Positions 1 through 10,148 are shown, numbered from the stretch's first letter. The stretch is 60,571 bases of DNA from an uncultured Lachnospiraceae bacterium (GCA_949132985.1 CASCGD010000006.1:1-60571), one strand, 5' to 3'. Translations and numbers: made by a program. Notes: generated from the letters alone by a model not told the origin.

Positions 1-284
1 TGCTTAATTATTTACAATACGTTATACCCGTGTACTGGTTTGTTTGTATGCGCATAAAGGTATGCAGAAAAATTTGCATATGCAAAGTGACTGAATGAGA
101 TGGTGCCGGTCTTATGTGCGAACAGGAAGCTGGCATAAAAAACCTGTGATGTTCGCACGCTTTTTTAAAAGAAAATAAGGTTCAAACACTGATAACGAGT
201 TAGATGAATATATTTATCAGGGTATTTTATATGTTTTTTATGCAGAAAGTATAAAAAGAAGAATTATTTTTGGTGCTTTTTGCT
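1..284 (+). promoter_or_regulatory. CRISPR leader region
   Basis: AT-rich non-coding stretch directly before the first repeat. It holds a perfect 14-bp palindrome, TTTGCATATGCAAA, at 73-86 and the hairpin listed at 116-166, then an A/T-rich run up to the first repeat. The repeats end in GGATTGAAAT, the usual 3' end (crRNA 5' tag) of type I-C repeats, so the array is read on the plus strand and this side is the leader. I see no protein-coding gene here. The cas genes, if linked, would lie to the left of the window; that is inference. Confidence 0.7.
116..166 (+). terminator. Hairpin with T-run in the CRISPR leader
   Basis: GTGCGAAC at 116-123 pairs with GTTCGCAC at 151-158, extended inward by AGG/CCT, and is followed by GCTTTTTT. 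It has the form of an intrinsic terminator and probably ends an upstream plus-strand transcript, for example cas2, before array transcription starts. It could also be a structural element of the leader used in spacer integration. The identity of the upstream gene is not visible. Confidence 0.6.
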
Positions 285-2819
285 GTCGCGCCCCGCGAGG
301 GGCGTGTGGATTGAAATTGAAATGGCAAAGAATGAATATGCGACAGAGCTCGGTCGCGCCCCGCGAGGGGCGTGTGGATTGAAATCGCTACGAATGCGTG
401 TCAAGATGGAAAGGGCGGGTCGCGCCCCGCGAGGGGCGTGTGGATTGAAATGCTGAATGTTTTGCAGAAATGGAAAGCGTTTTGAGTCGCGCCCCGCGAG
501 GGGCGTGTGGATTGAAATAAGAAAACGACGGTTGAATACTTGGAGCATGTGCAGGTCGCGCCCCGCGAGGGGCGTGTGGATTGAAATCAAGAAGCTAATG
601 ATATGCACATTGATGATGTGAGTCGCGCCCCGCGAGGGGCGTGTGGATTGAAATCGCTGGACGGCTCAAAAAATGCGCTGTCCATATGGTCGCGCCCCGC
701 GAGGGGCGTGTGGATTGAAATATCTGTTTCTCCTTCCTTTTTCAGGTTACACCGGTCGTCGCGCCCCGCGAGGGGCGTGTGGATTGAAATTGTTTCGCCC
801 ACACGCGTTATCTCGCAGGAGTATGTCGCGCCCCGCGAGGGGCGTGTGGATTGAAATTGGTGGCGAAACCCTTGTATCATCTGTACAATTAGTCGCGCCC
901 CGCGAGGGGCGTGTGGATTGAAATTACCCAGTCAGAGTGCAGCTTAGACACTAGATAGTGTCGCGCCCCGCGAGGGGCGTGTGGATTGAAATACTTTGCA
1001 TGGGATAGATACGAGGATAAAGAGAAAGTCGCGCCCCGCGAGGGGCGTGTGGATTGAAATCAAGCATTTGAGCGTAGGCAGCGCATGGCTCCGTCGCGCC
1101 CCGCGAGGGGCGTGTGGATTGAAATTAGCAATCCTTTGTAGTCGATAGCGCTTATGCTGCGTCGCGCCCCGCGAGGGGCGTGTGGATTGAAATGACTTTG
1201 TTTCGTTGACCTGCTTTATTACCAGCGTCGCGCCCCGCGAGGGGCGTGTGGATTGAAATTCTCACCTCCTTGTTTGTTGTCTATGAGAACATTAGTCGCG
1301 CCCCGCGAGGGGCGTGTGGATTGAAATGCTGATGGAATCAATGGTGTTTTAAAAAATATCGAGTCGCGCCCCGCGAGGGGCGTGTGGATTGAAATTCCAC
1401 TCCGTCAATGAGGATAATCTGCAAACCTGCGTCGCGCCCCGCGAGGGGCGTGTGGATTGAAATCTTGCCGTATATAATCACCTTTCCGGCGCTGTCGTCG
1501 CGCCCCGCGAGGGGCGTGTGGATTGAAATCCTTGGAGTTACAGAGCATGCGGAAGGCGGTTTTGTGTCGCGCCCCGCGAGGGGCGTGTGGATTGAAATCC
1601 TTGGAGTTACAGAGCATGCGGAAGGCGGTTTTGTGTCGCGCCCCGCGAGGGGCGTGTGGATTGAAATTATCCGACGATGAATACGATTTTGCAAGGAAGG
1701 AAAGTCGCGCCCCGCGAGGGGCGTGTGGATTGAAATTGGATTACTATGACAAAAAGCATGTCCAGACCGGGTCGCGCCCCGCGAGGGGCGTGTGGATTGA
1801 AATCTCGAACAGTACCGCCAGCACTTCCCCGACTTCGTCGCGCCCCGCGAGGGGCGTGTGGATTGAAATAGATACTGTTATTAGTAAGCCTGATGACCCA
1901 TCAGTCGCGCCCCGCGAGGGGCGTGTGGATTGAAATTCACCACCAATGATACCTCTACGCTCTCTACCCAGCGTCGCGCCCCGCGAGGGGCGTGTGGATT
2001 GAAATTTTAGCAGCCACCATCGTATCATACTGTACATCACTGGTCGCGCCCCGCGAGGGGCGTGTGGATTGAAATTTGCTTATTCAAAAAAACAAAAGAT
2101 TGATTACGAGTCGCGCCCCGCGAGGGGCGTGTGGATTGAAATTGTGATATAATATTTTATCTATCACAAAGGAGGGGTCGCGCCCCGCGAGGGGCGTGTG
2201 GATTGAAATAGGCAAAAGTGGAATCCCTTGAAAACGAAAAGCTGGTCGCGCCCCGCGAGGGGCGTGTGGATTGAAATGCCTATATATGCTGCGTTATGTA
2301 TTCCGGCTTCTTGTCGCGCCCCGCGAGGGGCGTGTGGATTGAAATCTCGCCTTTGTAAAGAGAATTCTGCGAAACCAACGTCGCGCCCCGCGAGGGGCGT
2401 GTGGATTGAAATGGACAGCAAGCCGGGGATTCCGCCAAGCCGAATATCGTCGCGCCCCGCGAGGGGCGTGTGGATTGAAATCTCCAGCGTCTGGTGCTCG
2501 TAATCGATCACCAGGTCAACGTCGCGCCCCGCGAGGGGCGTGTGGATTGAAATTTAATACATCCACCTCAATCGACGCCGTAGGAAGTCGCGCCCCGCGA
2601 GGGGCGTGTGGATTGAAATGCTTAAATCCATATATCCTACCTCCCGTGCCTTTGTCGCGCCCCGCGAGGGGCGTGTGGATTGAAATTGTCCCCTGTCGTC
2701 CATCTCATGCCGGTACTGCGTCGCGCCCCGCGAGGGGCGTGTGGATTGAAATTCTTCCATCTCCTCGAACAGCTCCATCTGCTCCCGTCGCGCCCCGCGA
2801 GGGGCGTGTGGATTGAAAT
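285..2819 (+). CRISPR. Type I-C-like CRISPR array, 38 repeats and 37 spacers
   Basis: I counted 38 copies of a 33-bp repeat that begins GTCGCGCCCC, contains the palindromic stem GCCCCGCGAGGGGC and ends GTGGATTGAAAT. Starts run from 285 to 2787 at steps of 65-72 bp, which gives spacers of 32-39 nt. The repeats look identical throughout. Stem and ATTGAAAT end are typical of subtype I-C (Cas5c/Cas8c/Cas7) repeats, where Cas5c cleaves pre-crRNA at the base of the stem. Spacers 19 (1530-1565) and 20 (1599-1634) are identical. The open frames within the array (RPARGVWIE-type repeats) are artefacts of the repeat. No cas gene is in the window, so activity cannot be judged. Confidence 0.98.
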
Positions 2820-2854
2820 TATCAAGTACGGAATCAAGCAAATTAAGTACGCTT

Positions 2855-2887
2855 ATCGCGCCTCACTCAAGGACACGAAACTTGGAT
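2855..2887 (+). repeat. Degenerate terminal CRISPR repeat
   Basis: Exactly 68 bp after the start of the last intact repeat there is a sequence that shares TCGCGCC and about half of all positions with the consensus, after a 35-nt spacer-sized gap (2820-2854). Decay of the trailer-end repeat is usual and fits a leader at the left. The match is only partial, so chance similarity remains possible. Confidence 0.5.
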
Positions 2888-3221
2888 CACAGATGGGTAC
2901 AGTTCTCTCCCGGGATGCGACAAATTTTCCTGTTGCAGAAAAAGATGATAAAATGCAAATGGGAAGGAGATAAACAAGATATTTTTCGGGGTCAAATGAT
3001 TGCGCGTCTGGTGAGAACATGATTCAGATGTGAGGGGCGGTTTTTGCGCAATAAAATTCGAAGTACTGCCCCGAATCGTTCCTGTGAGCGGCTCTGGGGT
3101 CGTGAATAATCATATTTCACTGTAAAACTCCTGCAAAAAAACGAAAAGAAAAGCTATCATTTTTCCGAATGATGTTATATGATTATAAGGAGATTTATTG
3201 TAGAATTGGGAGGATTTGTGA
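2888..3221. other. Intergenic region after the CRISPR array
   Basis: About 330 bp without a convincing gene. It contains short A-rich runs and a weak imperfect pairing (GGGGCGGT near 3034 with ACTGCCCC near 3066). The last bases carry the GGGAGGA ribosome-binding site of the following kinase gene. I see no cas remnant or insertion element. Confidence 0.5.
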
Positions 3222-5762
3222 ATGAGGCGCAAATCAACACGTTTTCTGACAATCAGCCTTATATTGGCATCTTTTTTCTGTGTACTTATTTTTCAGGTTC
3301 AGGCAGCATGGATGAACCGGTTGGGAGCAGAAGGGATAAAAGAAATAGGTGCAATCTATATGTCCGGTATGAGTAAGGAGGTCGCTGCGCATTTTCAGAC
3401 CATCATAGAGTTGCGTCTGTCGCAGGTGGAGGCGCTGGTGGATGCTGTTTCTCCGGCGCAGAACAGGGAGGATATGGCGCAGCGTGTGGGGCTGGCACAC
3501 AATGCCCGCTCCAGAGGTTTTGAGTATCTGGCCTTTTACACAGAGGATGGGGAATTTCATATGATATATGGACCCAAGGTTTGGCCGGAGGTGCCAGAGG
3601 CATTGCACCGGTCCGTGTCGGGTGGCCAGGAAAACGTCTGTGTCGGCCAGGATGAATACGGAGAACGGGTTGCTCTGATCGGGGTTCCGGTTGCATATGA
3701 GATAGGAAGCGGAGAAAAGAGTATTGCGCTGGTGGCAGGGCTTCCGGTTCGCTATCTCGGCGACACACTGTCTGTAAACATCGATGATGATATGGTCAAT
3801 TATTCCATTATTCGCAGGGACGGGAGCACGATCCTGCATAATGCTGATGTGGAGAGCGGTAACTATTTTGATAACGCCTCTTGGGAGGAACAGAGGGTAC
3901 ATGCTGTGCAGCTGAGGGCTTCCATGGAAAAGGGCGAGGACTATACGAATGAAATTTCGATGGATGGAAAACGCTGGAATTTCTACTGCACGTCCCTGCC
4001 TGCGTCCGAGTGGTATCTCCTGCTGTACATGCCTTACAATTTGCTGGACCGGAAGGTGGAACAGATGGCGGACAGCTGGTCCATTTGCTCGCTGACCTGC
4101 TGCATTCTGATCCTCTGTGTGCTGCTTGTGATATTTGCCTGTTATTTCCTTGATACCAGAAAGCAGATGAGGGAGTTGAACCGGGCATATCGGTCGGCGG
4201 AAACGGAGCGGCTGACAGCCGAGCGCGCAAACAGGGCGAAAAGTGAGTTTCTTTCCAATATGAGCCACGATATTCGAACACCGATGAACGGCATTATGGG
4301 AATGACGCAGATCGCCATGAACAGCCTGGATGATGCGGCGCGTATTCGAACCTGCCTGAAACGAATCATCGTATCCGGACGTCATTTGCTCGGACTTATC
4401 AATGACATGTTGGATTTGGCCAAGATGGACAATGATGAATTTGTTTTAAATATGGAGCAGGTTTCCCTGCGTGAGGTCATGCAGAATATCATGACTGTGA
4501 TCCAGCCGTTGGTTCACGAAAAAAAGCAGGATTTTCACATCTACATTCAGGACGTGCAATATGAAGATGTGTATACAGATCGGGTTCGTTTAAGCCAGAT
4601 TTTGTTAAATGTGATTGGCAATGCCGTGAAATTTACGCCCGAGGGAGGCAGGATCGAGGCGTTTCTTGCCGAGGAGCCGTCGCCGAAAGGAGATGCGTAC
4701 ATCCGTTCCACGCTGAAAATAAAGGACAACGGAATCGGAATGTCAAAGGAGTTTCAGGAAAAAATATTTGATGCGTTTGCGAGGGAAGACAATGCGCGGG
4801 TGGATAAGACGCAGGGTGCCGGAATGGGATTGGCCATTACCAAATATATCATAGATGCCATGGGCGGCAGCATCCGCGTCAAAAGCGAGCCGGGCCTGGG
4901 CAGTGAATTTTACATCACCCTCGATATGAAAAAAATGAAACGGCAGCAAAAGCCTCCGCTGCTGCCCGCTGAGGTGCTGGTAATTGATGATGATGAAACG
5001 TATTGCAGTTTGGCGGAAACTATGCTGATATCCATTGGACTTAAAGTGCAGTCGGCACGGGATCTGGAAAGCGCCTTTCGGCGGCTGGGAGAAAGCCGGG
5101 CAAGTGGGAAAAACCCGATCGTGCTTCTCGACTGGAACATTCAGGGAGGGAATGGCATTGAGGCGGCAGGTCAGCTGCGCAGCCGTTTTGGTGAAAAGAT
5201 TATCATACTGCTTCTCTCGGAGGGTGAATGGGATGAGTTAGAGGAAAAAGCATTGGGTGCAGGATTAGGAGGAGTCATTGCAAAACCTATGTTCCGGTCG
5301 GGGCTGTATGAGAGTCTGGCTCCCTTTGCCCGGCTCTGCGATGAGAAGGAGGAAAAAACACAAGAGGCTGATGATTTTTCCGGCAGAAGAATTCTTTTTG
5401 CGGAGGACAATGGGCTGAACTGGGAGGTAGGCGAGGAACTCCTCTCCGATCTTGGCCTGGAGCTTGAGTGGGCGGAAAACGGAAAAATCTGTGTTGAAAA
5501 AATGGAACAGTCAGAGGTCGGATGGTATGATTTGATTCTGATGGATTTGCGTATGCCGGAAATGACAGGCTATGAGGCGGCAATGGCGATCCGCGCGCTG
5601 GATCGGGAGGACGCGAAAAAGATTCCCATCATTGCAGTCAGTGCGGACAGCTTCAAGGATGACGTGGAAAAATGCCTTGCCTGCGGGATGAACGCGCATA
5701 CGGCAAAGCCTTACGACATGGAGGATTTGACAAAGCTGTTGCGCCGTTTCCTTCATACATAA
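3222..5762 (+). CDS. Hybrid sensor histidine kinase with two receiver domains
   Basis: Membrane sensor kinase of 846 residues. The N-terminus has a membrane segment at about residues 8-27, then an extracytoplasmic sensing region (about 30-284, Cache-like in layout), a second membrane segment at about 285-310, and a HisKA domain with [10 protein letters not shown], phospho-acceptor His349. The ATPase domain shows the N box (NVIGNAVKF), G1 (DNGIGM) and G2 (GAGMGLAI). Two receiver domains follow: the first with VIDDDE and Asp637, the second with FAEDN and Asp775. Start chosen at the ATG behind GGGAGGA. There is no DNA-binding output domain, so phosphate would pass between receivers or to an unseen partner. 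The next gene encodes an extracellular binding protein that could present a ligand to the sensor; that is inference. Confidence 0.93.
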   Translation: MRRKSTRFLTISLILASFFCVLIFQVQAAWMNRLGAEGIKEIGAIYMSGMSKEVAAHFQTIIELRLSQVEALVDAVSPAQNREDMAQRVGLAHNARSRGFEYLAFYTEDGEFHMIYGPKVWPEVPEALHRSVSGGQENVCVGQDEYGERVALIGVPVAYEIGSGEKSIALVAGLPVRYLGDTLSVNIDDDMVNYSIIRRDGSTILHNADVESGNYFDNASWEEQRVHAVQLRASMEKGEDYTNEISMDGKRWNFYCTSLPASEWYLLLYMPYNLLDRKVEQMADSWSICSLTCCILILCVLLVIFACYFLDTRKQMRELNRAYRSAETERLTAERANRAKSEFLSNMSHDIRTPMNGIMGMTQIAMNSLDDAARIRTCLKRIIVSGRHLLGLINDMLDLAKMDNDEFVLNMEQVSLREVMQNIMTVIQPLVHEKKQDFHIYIQDVQYEDVYTDRVRLSQILLNVIGNAVKFTPEGGRIEAFLAEEPSPKGDAYIRSTLKIKDNGIGMSKEFQEKIFDAFAREDNARVDKTQGAGMGLAITKYIIDAMGGSIRVKSEPGLGSEFYITLDMKKMKRQQKPPLLPAEVLVIDDDETYCSLAETMLISIGLKVQSARDLESAFRRLGESRASGKNPIVLLDWNIQGGNGIEAAGQLRSRFGEKIIILLLSEGEWDELEEKALGAGLGGVIAKPMFRSGLYESLAPFARLCDEKEEKTQEADDFSGRRILFAEDNGLNWEVGEELLSDLGLELEWAENGKICVEKMEQSEVGWYDLILMDLRMPEMTGYEAAMAIRALDREDAKKIPIIAVSADSFKDDVEKCLACGMNAHTAKPYDMEDLTKLLRRFLHT

Positions 5763-5782
5763 GGAAACGGGTGCTGCATAAC

Positions 5783-5878
5783 AAGGAGGAAGGCAAAATG
5801 CGAAGCATTTTTTTGCATGCATCCCAACGAAATGCCCGTGGGCGGAGGCGAACGGGCGCTACCGAAAGGGAGGCAGTT
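5783..5878 (+). promoter_or_regulatory. Repeated leader module, copy A (short ORF and two stems)
   Basis: Between the kinase and binding-protein genes. A strong AAGGAGG at 5783-5789 precedes an ATG at 5798 that opens MRSIFLHASQRNARGRR and runs in frame into the next gene. The same stretch can fold as GCAT/ATGC (5803-5820) and GCCCG/CGGGC (about 5834-5857), the second stem ending shortly before the GGGAGG of the next gene. A copy with 57 of 78 aligned bases identical lies at 33652-33734 in front of an unrelated gene. Whether it acts as translated leader or as RNA structure is unknown. Confidence 0.6.
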
Positions 5879-7171
5879 ATGTCTGCAAAAAGAAAAATCA
5901 TAGGTGTACTGCTGGCGGCTATGGCAGTTTTGTCTGGCTGCGGCGGCATGGATCAACATACAGATTCGGTGGAGAACCAGAAGCAGGACGGCAGGCAGGA
6001 GGAGATTACCCTTTGGACATTTCCGGTTGGGAACTGGGGGAATCTGACTTCGGTATCCCGTCTGATTGCCAGCTTTCAAAGAGAGCACCCGGAAATTCAT
6101 GTGAAGGTGGAATGTCTGACCTATGACGATGGAGACGAAAAAATCCGGGAAGCGCTTCAAAAGGGCAGCGCGCCCGATCTTGTATTTGAGGGACCGGAGC
6201 GGCTGGTAGCAGACTGGGGGGAACAGGGGTTATTGGCGGATTTGTCTGATCTGTGGGACTCAGAGACTGCTGGTAAAATTTATGAAAATATTCGGGAAGC
6301 CTGCAGGCACAGAGACGGCGCGTATTATGAATTCCCTGTCTGCATGACGGCTCACTGTATGGCGGTTAATTACGACCTTTTCCGGGAGGCCGGGGCGCTT
6401 GCTTATATAGATGAGGAAAACCATTCCTGGACGACAGATAATTTTGTAAAAGCCGTGGATGCCCTGGCTGACTACACACAGAAGCGAGTGGGTGTTATTT
6501 ACTGTAAAAATCAGAGCGGAGATCAGGGGACTCGTGCATTGGTTAATAATCTGTACGGCGGAAAATTTACAGATGAAGCACACCGTGTTTATACGGTCGA
6601 CAGTGAGGAAAACAAGCGGGCGCTGAGACTTTTAAAGAATCTGGAGGGAATCGAATTTGATCCGAATATGGCATCTGCCGATGAGATAGCCGCTTTTTGC
6701 AGGGGAGAGCTGGCGATGGCTTTCTGCTGGAACGCTTCTATCGCGATTACTCAGATTGTCAATAATTCCGATCTGGATTTCGATGTTTTTCCCATGACAT
6801 TTCCGGTCAGCGACGGAGAGCCAAAGCTTCAGGGCGGCATTTGGGGCTTCGGTGTTTTTGATAACGGAGATAAGGGGCGGATAGAAGCGGCAAAGACGTT
6901 TATTCGATTTATGACGGAAAACGACAGTGTGTACAAACGGGCCGTTCTGACTTCTTCCTTCTGGCCGGTGAGGGATATGGCGGAAATCTATGAAAATGAC
7001 CTTCTGATGACAGAGTACAGCATGTTCACGGACGAAATGGGAGATTACTATCAGGTTACGCCCGGATGGTCCAAGGCCCGTGAAGGGTGGTGGAAAATGC
7101 TTCAGAAGATCGGAGAGGGAGAGGAAATCGATGAGGCGGTAGCGGAATTTTCAAGCTGGCTTAACAGATAA
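5879..7171 (+). CDS. Extracellular solute-binding lipoprotein (family 1 type)
   Basis: Protein of 430 residues that starts with a lipoprotein signal peptide (MSAKRKIIGVLLAAMAVLSG then Cys). The mature part has the ABC sugar-binding lay-out: TLWTFPVGNW at the start of the first lobe, LIASFQREHPEIHVKV, then APDLVFEGPERL. The ATG at 5879 is preceded by GGGAGGCAG; an in-frame upstream ATG at 5798 belongs to the repeated leader module and would place about 27 extra residues before the signal peptide, so the downstream start is preferred. No permease or ATPase gene is adjacent, so this may be an orphan binding protein that works with other permeases or with the neighbouring sensor kinase. Confidence 0.85.
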   Translation: MSAKRKIIGVLLAAMAVLSGCGGMDQHTDSVENQKQDGRQEEITLWTFPVGNWGNLTSVSRLIASFQREHPEIHVKVECLTYDDGDEKIREALQKGSAPDLVFEGPERLVADWGEQGLLADLSDLWDSETAGKIYENIREACRHRDGAYYEFPVCMTAHCMAVNYDLFREAGALAYIDEENHSWTTDNFVKAVDALADYTQKRVGVIYCKNQSGDQGTRALVNNLYGGKFTDEAHRVYTVDSEENKRALRLLKNLEGIEFDPNMASADEIAAFCRGELAMAFCWNASIAITQIVNNSDLDFDVFPMTFPVSDGEPKLQGGIWGFGVFDNGDKGRIEAAKTFIRFMTENDSVYKRAVLTSSFWPVRDMAEIYENDLLMTEYSMFTDEMGDYYQVTPGWSKAREGWWKMLQKIGEGEEIDEAVAEFSSWLNR

Positions 7172-7218
7172 AAAGAGCGCATCGGCTCGTGTATAATTTT
7201 GGACAGAGGAAGCATATT

Positions 7219-7249
7219 AAAAAGGATAGGTTACGCCTATCCTTTTTTA
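7219..7249 (+). terminator. Intrinsic terminator after the binding-protein gene
   Basis: GGATAGG (7224-7230) pairs with CCTATCC (7236-7242), flanked by an A-run on the left and a T-run (CCTTTTTTAT) on the right. It separates the sensor/binding-protein unit from the ger operon. Confidence 0.85.
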
Positions 7250-7383
7250 TTTCCGCGGGTAACGACCCGGACAGACGTGCGTACACATATATTTGGCAAA
7301 CTGACACGAAGGTCAAATCCCCCGCAGCTTGCTGCAGGGTGTCTGACTGCGCAGGCCCGCCCGTACGGGGAAAGGAGCAGACA

Positions 7384-8889
7384 ATGAATGAATACAGAGT
7401 GACTGACAGTATCGTGCACAACAAAAAAGTGTTTCAGGAGATTTTTTCGGATTGCGCGGATATTAAGATGGTGGACATGAGGGTGGGAGCCGATAAGCAG
7501 CTTCGCTGTATGGCGGCTTACATTGAGATCGTTTCGGGCGCAGTCAATTACGGGGCTTCCGAGATTGGCAGGCTGATTGGTTTTCTATCGGATAAGCATC
7601 CGGACGAGATTCAGGAGCTGCTGAAGGTAAACGGCAAGGGGCTGACAGATGTGACGCTTTATGATGACTTAAAGCAGGCGGCGCAGGGGCTTTTGACAGG
7701 CGATATGATACTGTTTGTAGACGGACTGGACCGGGTGCTGAAAATACCGGACAGAGGATATCCGAGGATGAGTGTGCAGCAGGCCCAGTCCGAGAAGGTG
7801 ATCCGTGGCTCCAATGAAGGGTTTTCCGATTCCATCAAGGCGAATACGGCGTTGGTCCGCAAGAGACTTCGGGCGCTGGAGCTGAAAAATGTGGAGACGC
7901 AGGCGGGGCGGCGCACCGCAACGCTGGTGAATCTGATGTACATGGAGGGAATTGCCAGAAAGGAGGTACTCGATGAGATCCTGCGCCGGCTCGGGCGCTT
8001 TGAAATTGACGGAGTTTTGGACAGCGGAATCATTGAGCAGCTCTCGGAGGAGCACTGGGCGTCCCCGTTTCCGCAGTTTCAGACGACGGAGCGGCCGGAT
8101 CGTGCGGTTCATGCACTATTAGAGGGGCGTGTGGTGCTGCTCTGCGATAACTCGCCGCTGGCATTGATCCTGCCTACCGACTATAATTCCTTTTTGCAGA
8201 CGAGCGACGATTATTACAATCGTTTTGAGATCGCAAGTCTGGAGCGTATCATCCGCTATATGGCGGCGTTTTTTGCCTTGTCCCTGCCCGGGCTTTATCT
8301 GGCAGTCATAAATTTTCACACGAGCCTTCTGCCCACAAGCCTGCTTTTGACCTTTGCGCAGGCCCGGGCGGGCGTGCCCTTCTCCTCGCTGGTGGAGCTA
8401 CTTTTGATGGAGCTTAGTTTTGAGCTTTTGCGTGAGGCGGGCGTGCGGCTGCCGGGAACGATGGGAAACACCATCGGCATTGTGGGTGGTTTGATTATCG
8501 GTTCCGCGGCGGTGGAGGCTGGCATAGCAAGCCCGGTGGTAGTCATCGTGGTAGCATTTACCGCGCTCTGCTCCTTTGCGATCCCGAACGAGGAATTTGC
8601 GACAGCCTTTCGACTGCTGAAATTTTTCCTGATTTTTGCCAGTGCATGGCTGGGATTTTTCGGGTATCTTGCGGGCATGTTTGCGATTCTGATCCACCTT
8701 TCGGGGCTGAGGTCCTTTGGGGTGCCTTATCTCATGCCCTTCGCGGCATCGGATGTGGAGGGAGATGCGCAGATCAGGGACAGCATTTTCCGTTTTCCTC
8801 TTTTTCTGCTGTTTCGCAGGCCGGTTTATGCAAAGAGGAGCAACCGTGTCCGGTTTCGGTGGTTAAAAGAGGAGAATGAGAAGAGGTGA
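7384..8889 (+). CDS. Spore germination protein, GerA family (GerXA subunit)
   Basis: A-subunit of a nutrient germinant receptor in the spore inner membrane, 501 residues. It begins MNEYRVTDSI with a long cytoplasmic N-terminal part containing the family pattern DMILFVDGLDRVLKIPDRG. The membrane part follows at about 290-470, with FLQTSDDYYNRFEIASLERI before it and LPGTMGNTIGIVGGLIIG within it. The ATG at 7384 is preceded by GGGGAAAGGAGCAGAC; an open frame upstream to 7189 crosses a terminator and is not used. First gene of a typical A-B-C operon. The ligand cannot be told from sequence. Confidence 0.93.
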   Translation: MNEYRVTDSIVHNKKVFQEIFSDCADIKMVDMRVGADKQLRCMAAYIEIVSGAVNYGASEIGRLIGFLSDKHPDEIQELLKVNGKGLTDVTLYDDLKQAAQGLLTGDMILFVDGLDRVLKIPDRGYPRMSVQQAQSEKVIRGSNEGFSDSIKANTALVRKRLRALELKNVETQAGRRTATLVNLMYMEGIARKEVLDEILRRLGRFEIDGVLDSGIIEQLSEEHWASPFPQFQTTERPDRAVHALLEGRVVLLCDNSPLALILPTDYNSFLQTSDDYYNRFEIASLERIIRYMAAFFALSLPGLYLAVINFHTSLLPTSLLLTFAQARAGVPFSSLVELLLMELSFELLREAGVRLPGTMGNTIGIVGGLIIGSAAVEAGIASPVVVIVVAFTALCSFAIPNEEFATAFRLLKFFLIFASAWLGFFGYLAGMFAILIHLSGLRSFGVPYLMPFAASDVEGDAQIRDSIFRFPLFLLFRRPVYAKRSNRVRFRWLKEENEKR

Positions 8890-9002
8890 TGTTGCCGTAG
8901 TGCAGGTGTCAGGATGTTCAGATGAAGCAGACAGGCAGATATTCTGCGTGGTTTTGGCAAATATCAATGGAATACACTGGGATATAAGGAAGGTGGTCGG
9001 AT

Positions 9003-10148
9003 ATGAATATAGAAAATGAAAAGATTTCAGGAAGACAGCTTGGACGCATGGTTTTTTATGATTTTTTCGGGCTGACGACGTTGGTGCTGCCCGGATATCT
9101 TGCAAAGGGGGCGGGGATGGATGGCTTTTTTTGTCTGGTGATCGGCTTTGGGGCCGGATATCTGTTTTTGCTGTTTGTGCTGTCGCAGATGAGGCGGATG
9201 GAGCAGGGCTATCAGGTGTATTTGGCAAAACGGTTCGGAAACATACTGACCGGGTTTCTTCTTTTCTGTTATCTTTTGACGGCACTGTTTGGCGCGGCAT
9301 ATGGGCTTCGAATGTTGGGGAATGTAATTTGCAAATATCTGATTCGCGACACCTCCATGTGGCTTATTCTTGGTGTGCTGACGATACTGGCAGTATATGG
9401 ACTAAGCGCAGGGCTGGAGTGCCGCGGAAGGCTCTATGAGGTTGTGTTCTGGTTTTTGGCGCTGCCTCTTATCATTCTGTTTTTTCTGTCCATGTTCAGT
9501 GTGGAGCCGGCGGGGTGGCTTCCGGTGTTTCGGACCGGGGGCGGGCAGCTTGCCGAGGGCAGCTATGTAGTGTTTGCGTTTCTCATGAGTACGGCTTTTT
9601 TGCCGATGCTCGTGGGGGATATTGCTGAGGGCGCGGATCGGACGCGGGTGTTAAAGCAGTCTTTTGCGCTCGGCATGTGCCTGAATCTGGCTCTGTTTTT
9701 GCTGCTTGCAGGCATTTTCCGGGTGCCTGTCATGGCAGTGATCGAGGAGCCTGCGCTGACATTAACTGCGATGGTAAAGATGCCGGGGGGTTTTTTTGAG
9801 CGGCAGGATGCACTGCTGTGCGGTATCTGGTTTGTGAGTATCTTTGCATTTGTAGAAAATGCTCTGTATTACAGCGTTTATTGTGCCCGGAAGATTTGCA
9901 GGAAAAGGGAGCAGGGCTGGTTTCTGTTTGGCGCGGGGCTGCTGGTCTATGTGCTGAGTCTTGCAATGCACTATTCGCGGGCACTTCTGGATACGCTTGT
10001 GCGGTGTTATCTTTTGACGGCGGTGCCTCTGCTCGTGATCGTGGCGCTGCTGGCTGGCATACTGCCGGCGCACGCCAGTGGTGCGTGGTGGCGAGGAGAA
10101 GAAAAGAGTATTGCGGGAACGGCAAAGAGAGAGGAGGGTACGGTATGA
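9003..10148 (+). CDS. Spore germination permease-like protein (GerXB subunit)
   Basis: B-subunit of the germinant receptor, 381 residues, related to amino-acid permeases (APC superfamily), with about ten hydrophobic segments. Typical features are the GRQLGRMVFYDFFG start and GYLAKGAGMDGFFC in the first helices; GerAB-type subunits carry the germinant-binding site. The start follows AAGGAAGGTGGTCGGAT. It lies 113 bp after GerXA, and its stop overlaps the next start as ATGA. Confidence 0.9.
   Translation: MNIENEKISGRQLGRMVFYDFFGLTTLVLPGYLAKGAGMDGFFCLVIGFGAGYLFLLFVLSQMRRMEQGYQVYLAKRFGNILTGFLLFCYLLTALFGAAYGLRMLGNVICKYLIRDTSMWLILGVLTILAVYGLSAGLECRGRLYEVVFWFLALPLIILFFLSMFSVEPAGWLPVFRTGGGQLAEGSYVVFAFLMSTAFLPMLVGDIAEGADRTRVLKQSFALGMCLNLALFLLLAGIFRVPVMAVIEEPALTLTAMVKMPGGFFERQDALLCGIWFVSIFAFVENALYYSVYCARKICRKREQGWFLFGAGLLVYVLSLAMHYSRALLDTLVRCYLLTAVPLLVIVALLAGILPAHASGAWWRGEEKSIAGTAKREEGTV

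Noticed and set aside
264-2973. Many overlapping open frames with repeated RPARGVWIE or ISIHTPLAGRD motifs
   Set aside because: They are translations of the CRISPR repeat and spacers, not genes.
3234-4385. Long minus-strand frame (383 codons) opposite the hybrid kinase
   Set aside because: Composition is that of an antisense shadow; the kinase on the other strand has clear domains and a ribosome-binding site.
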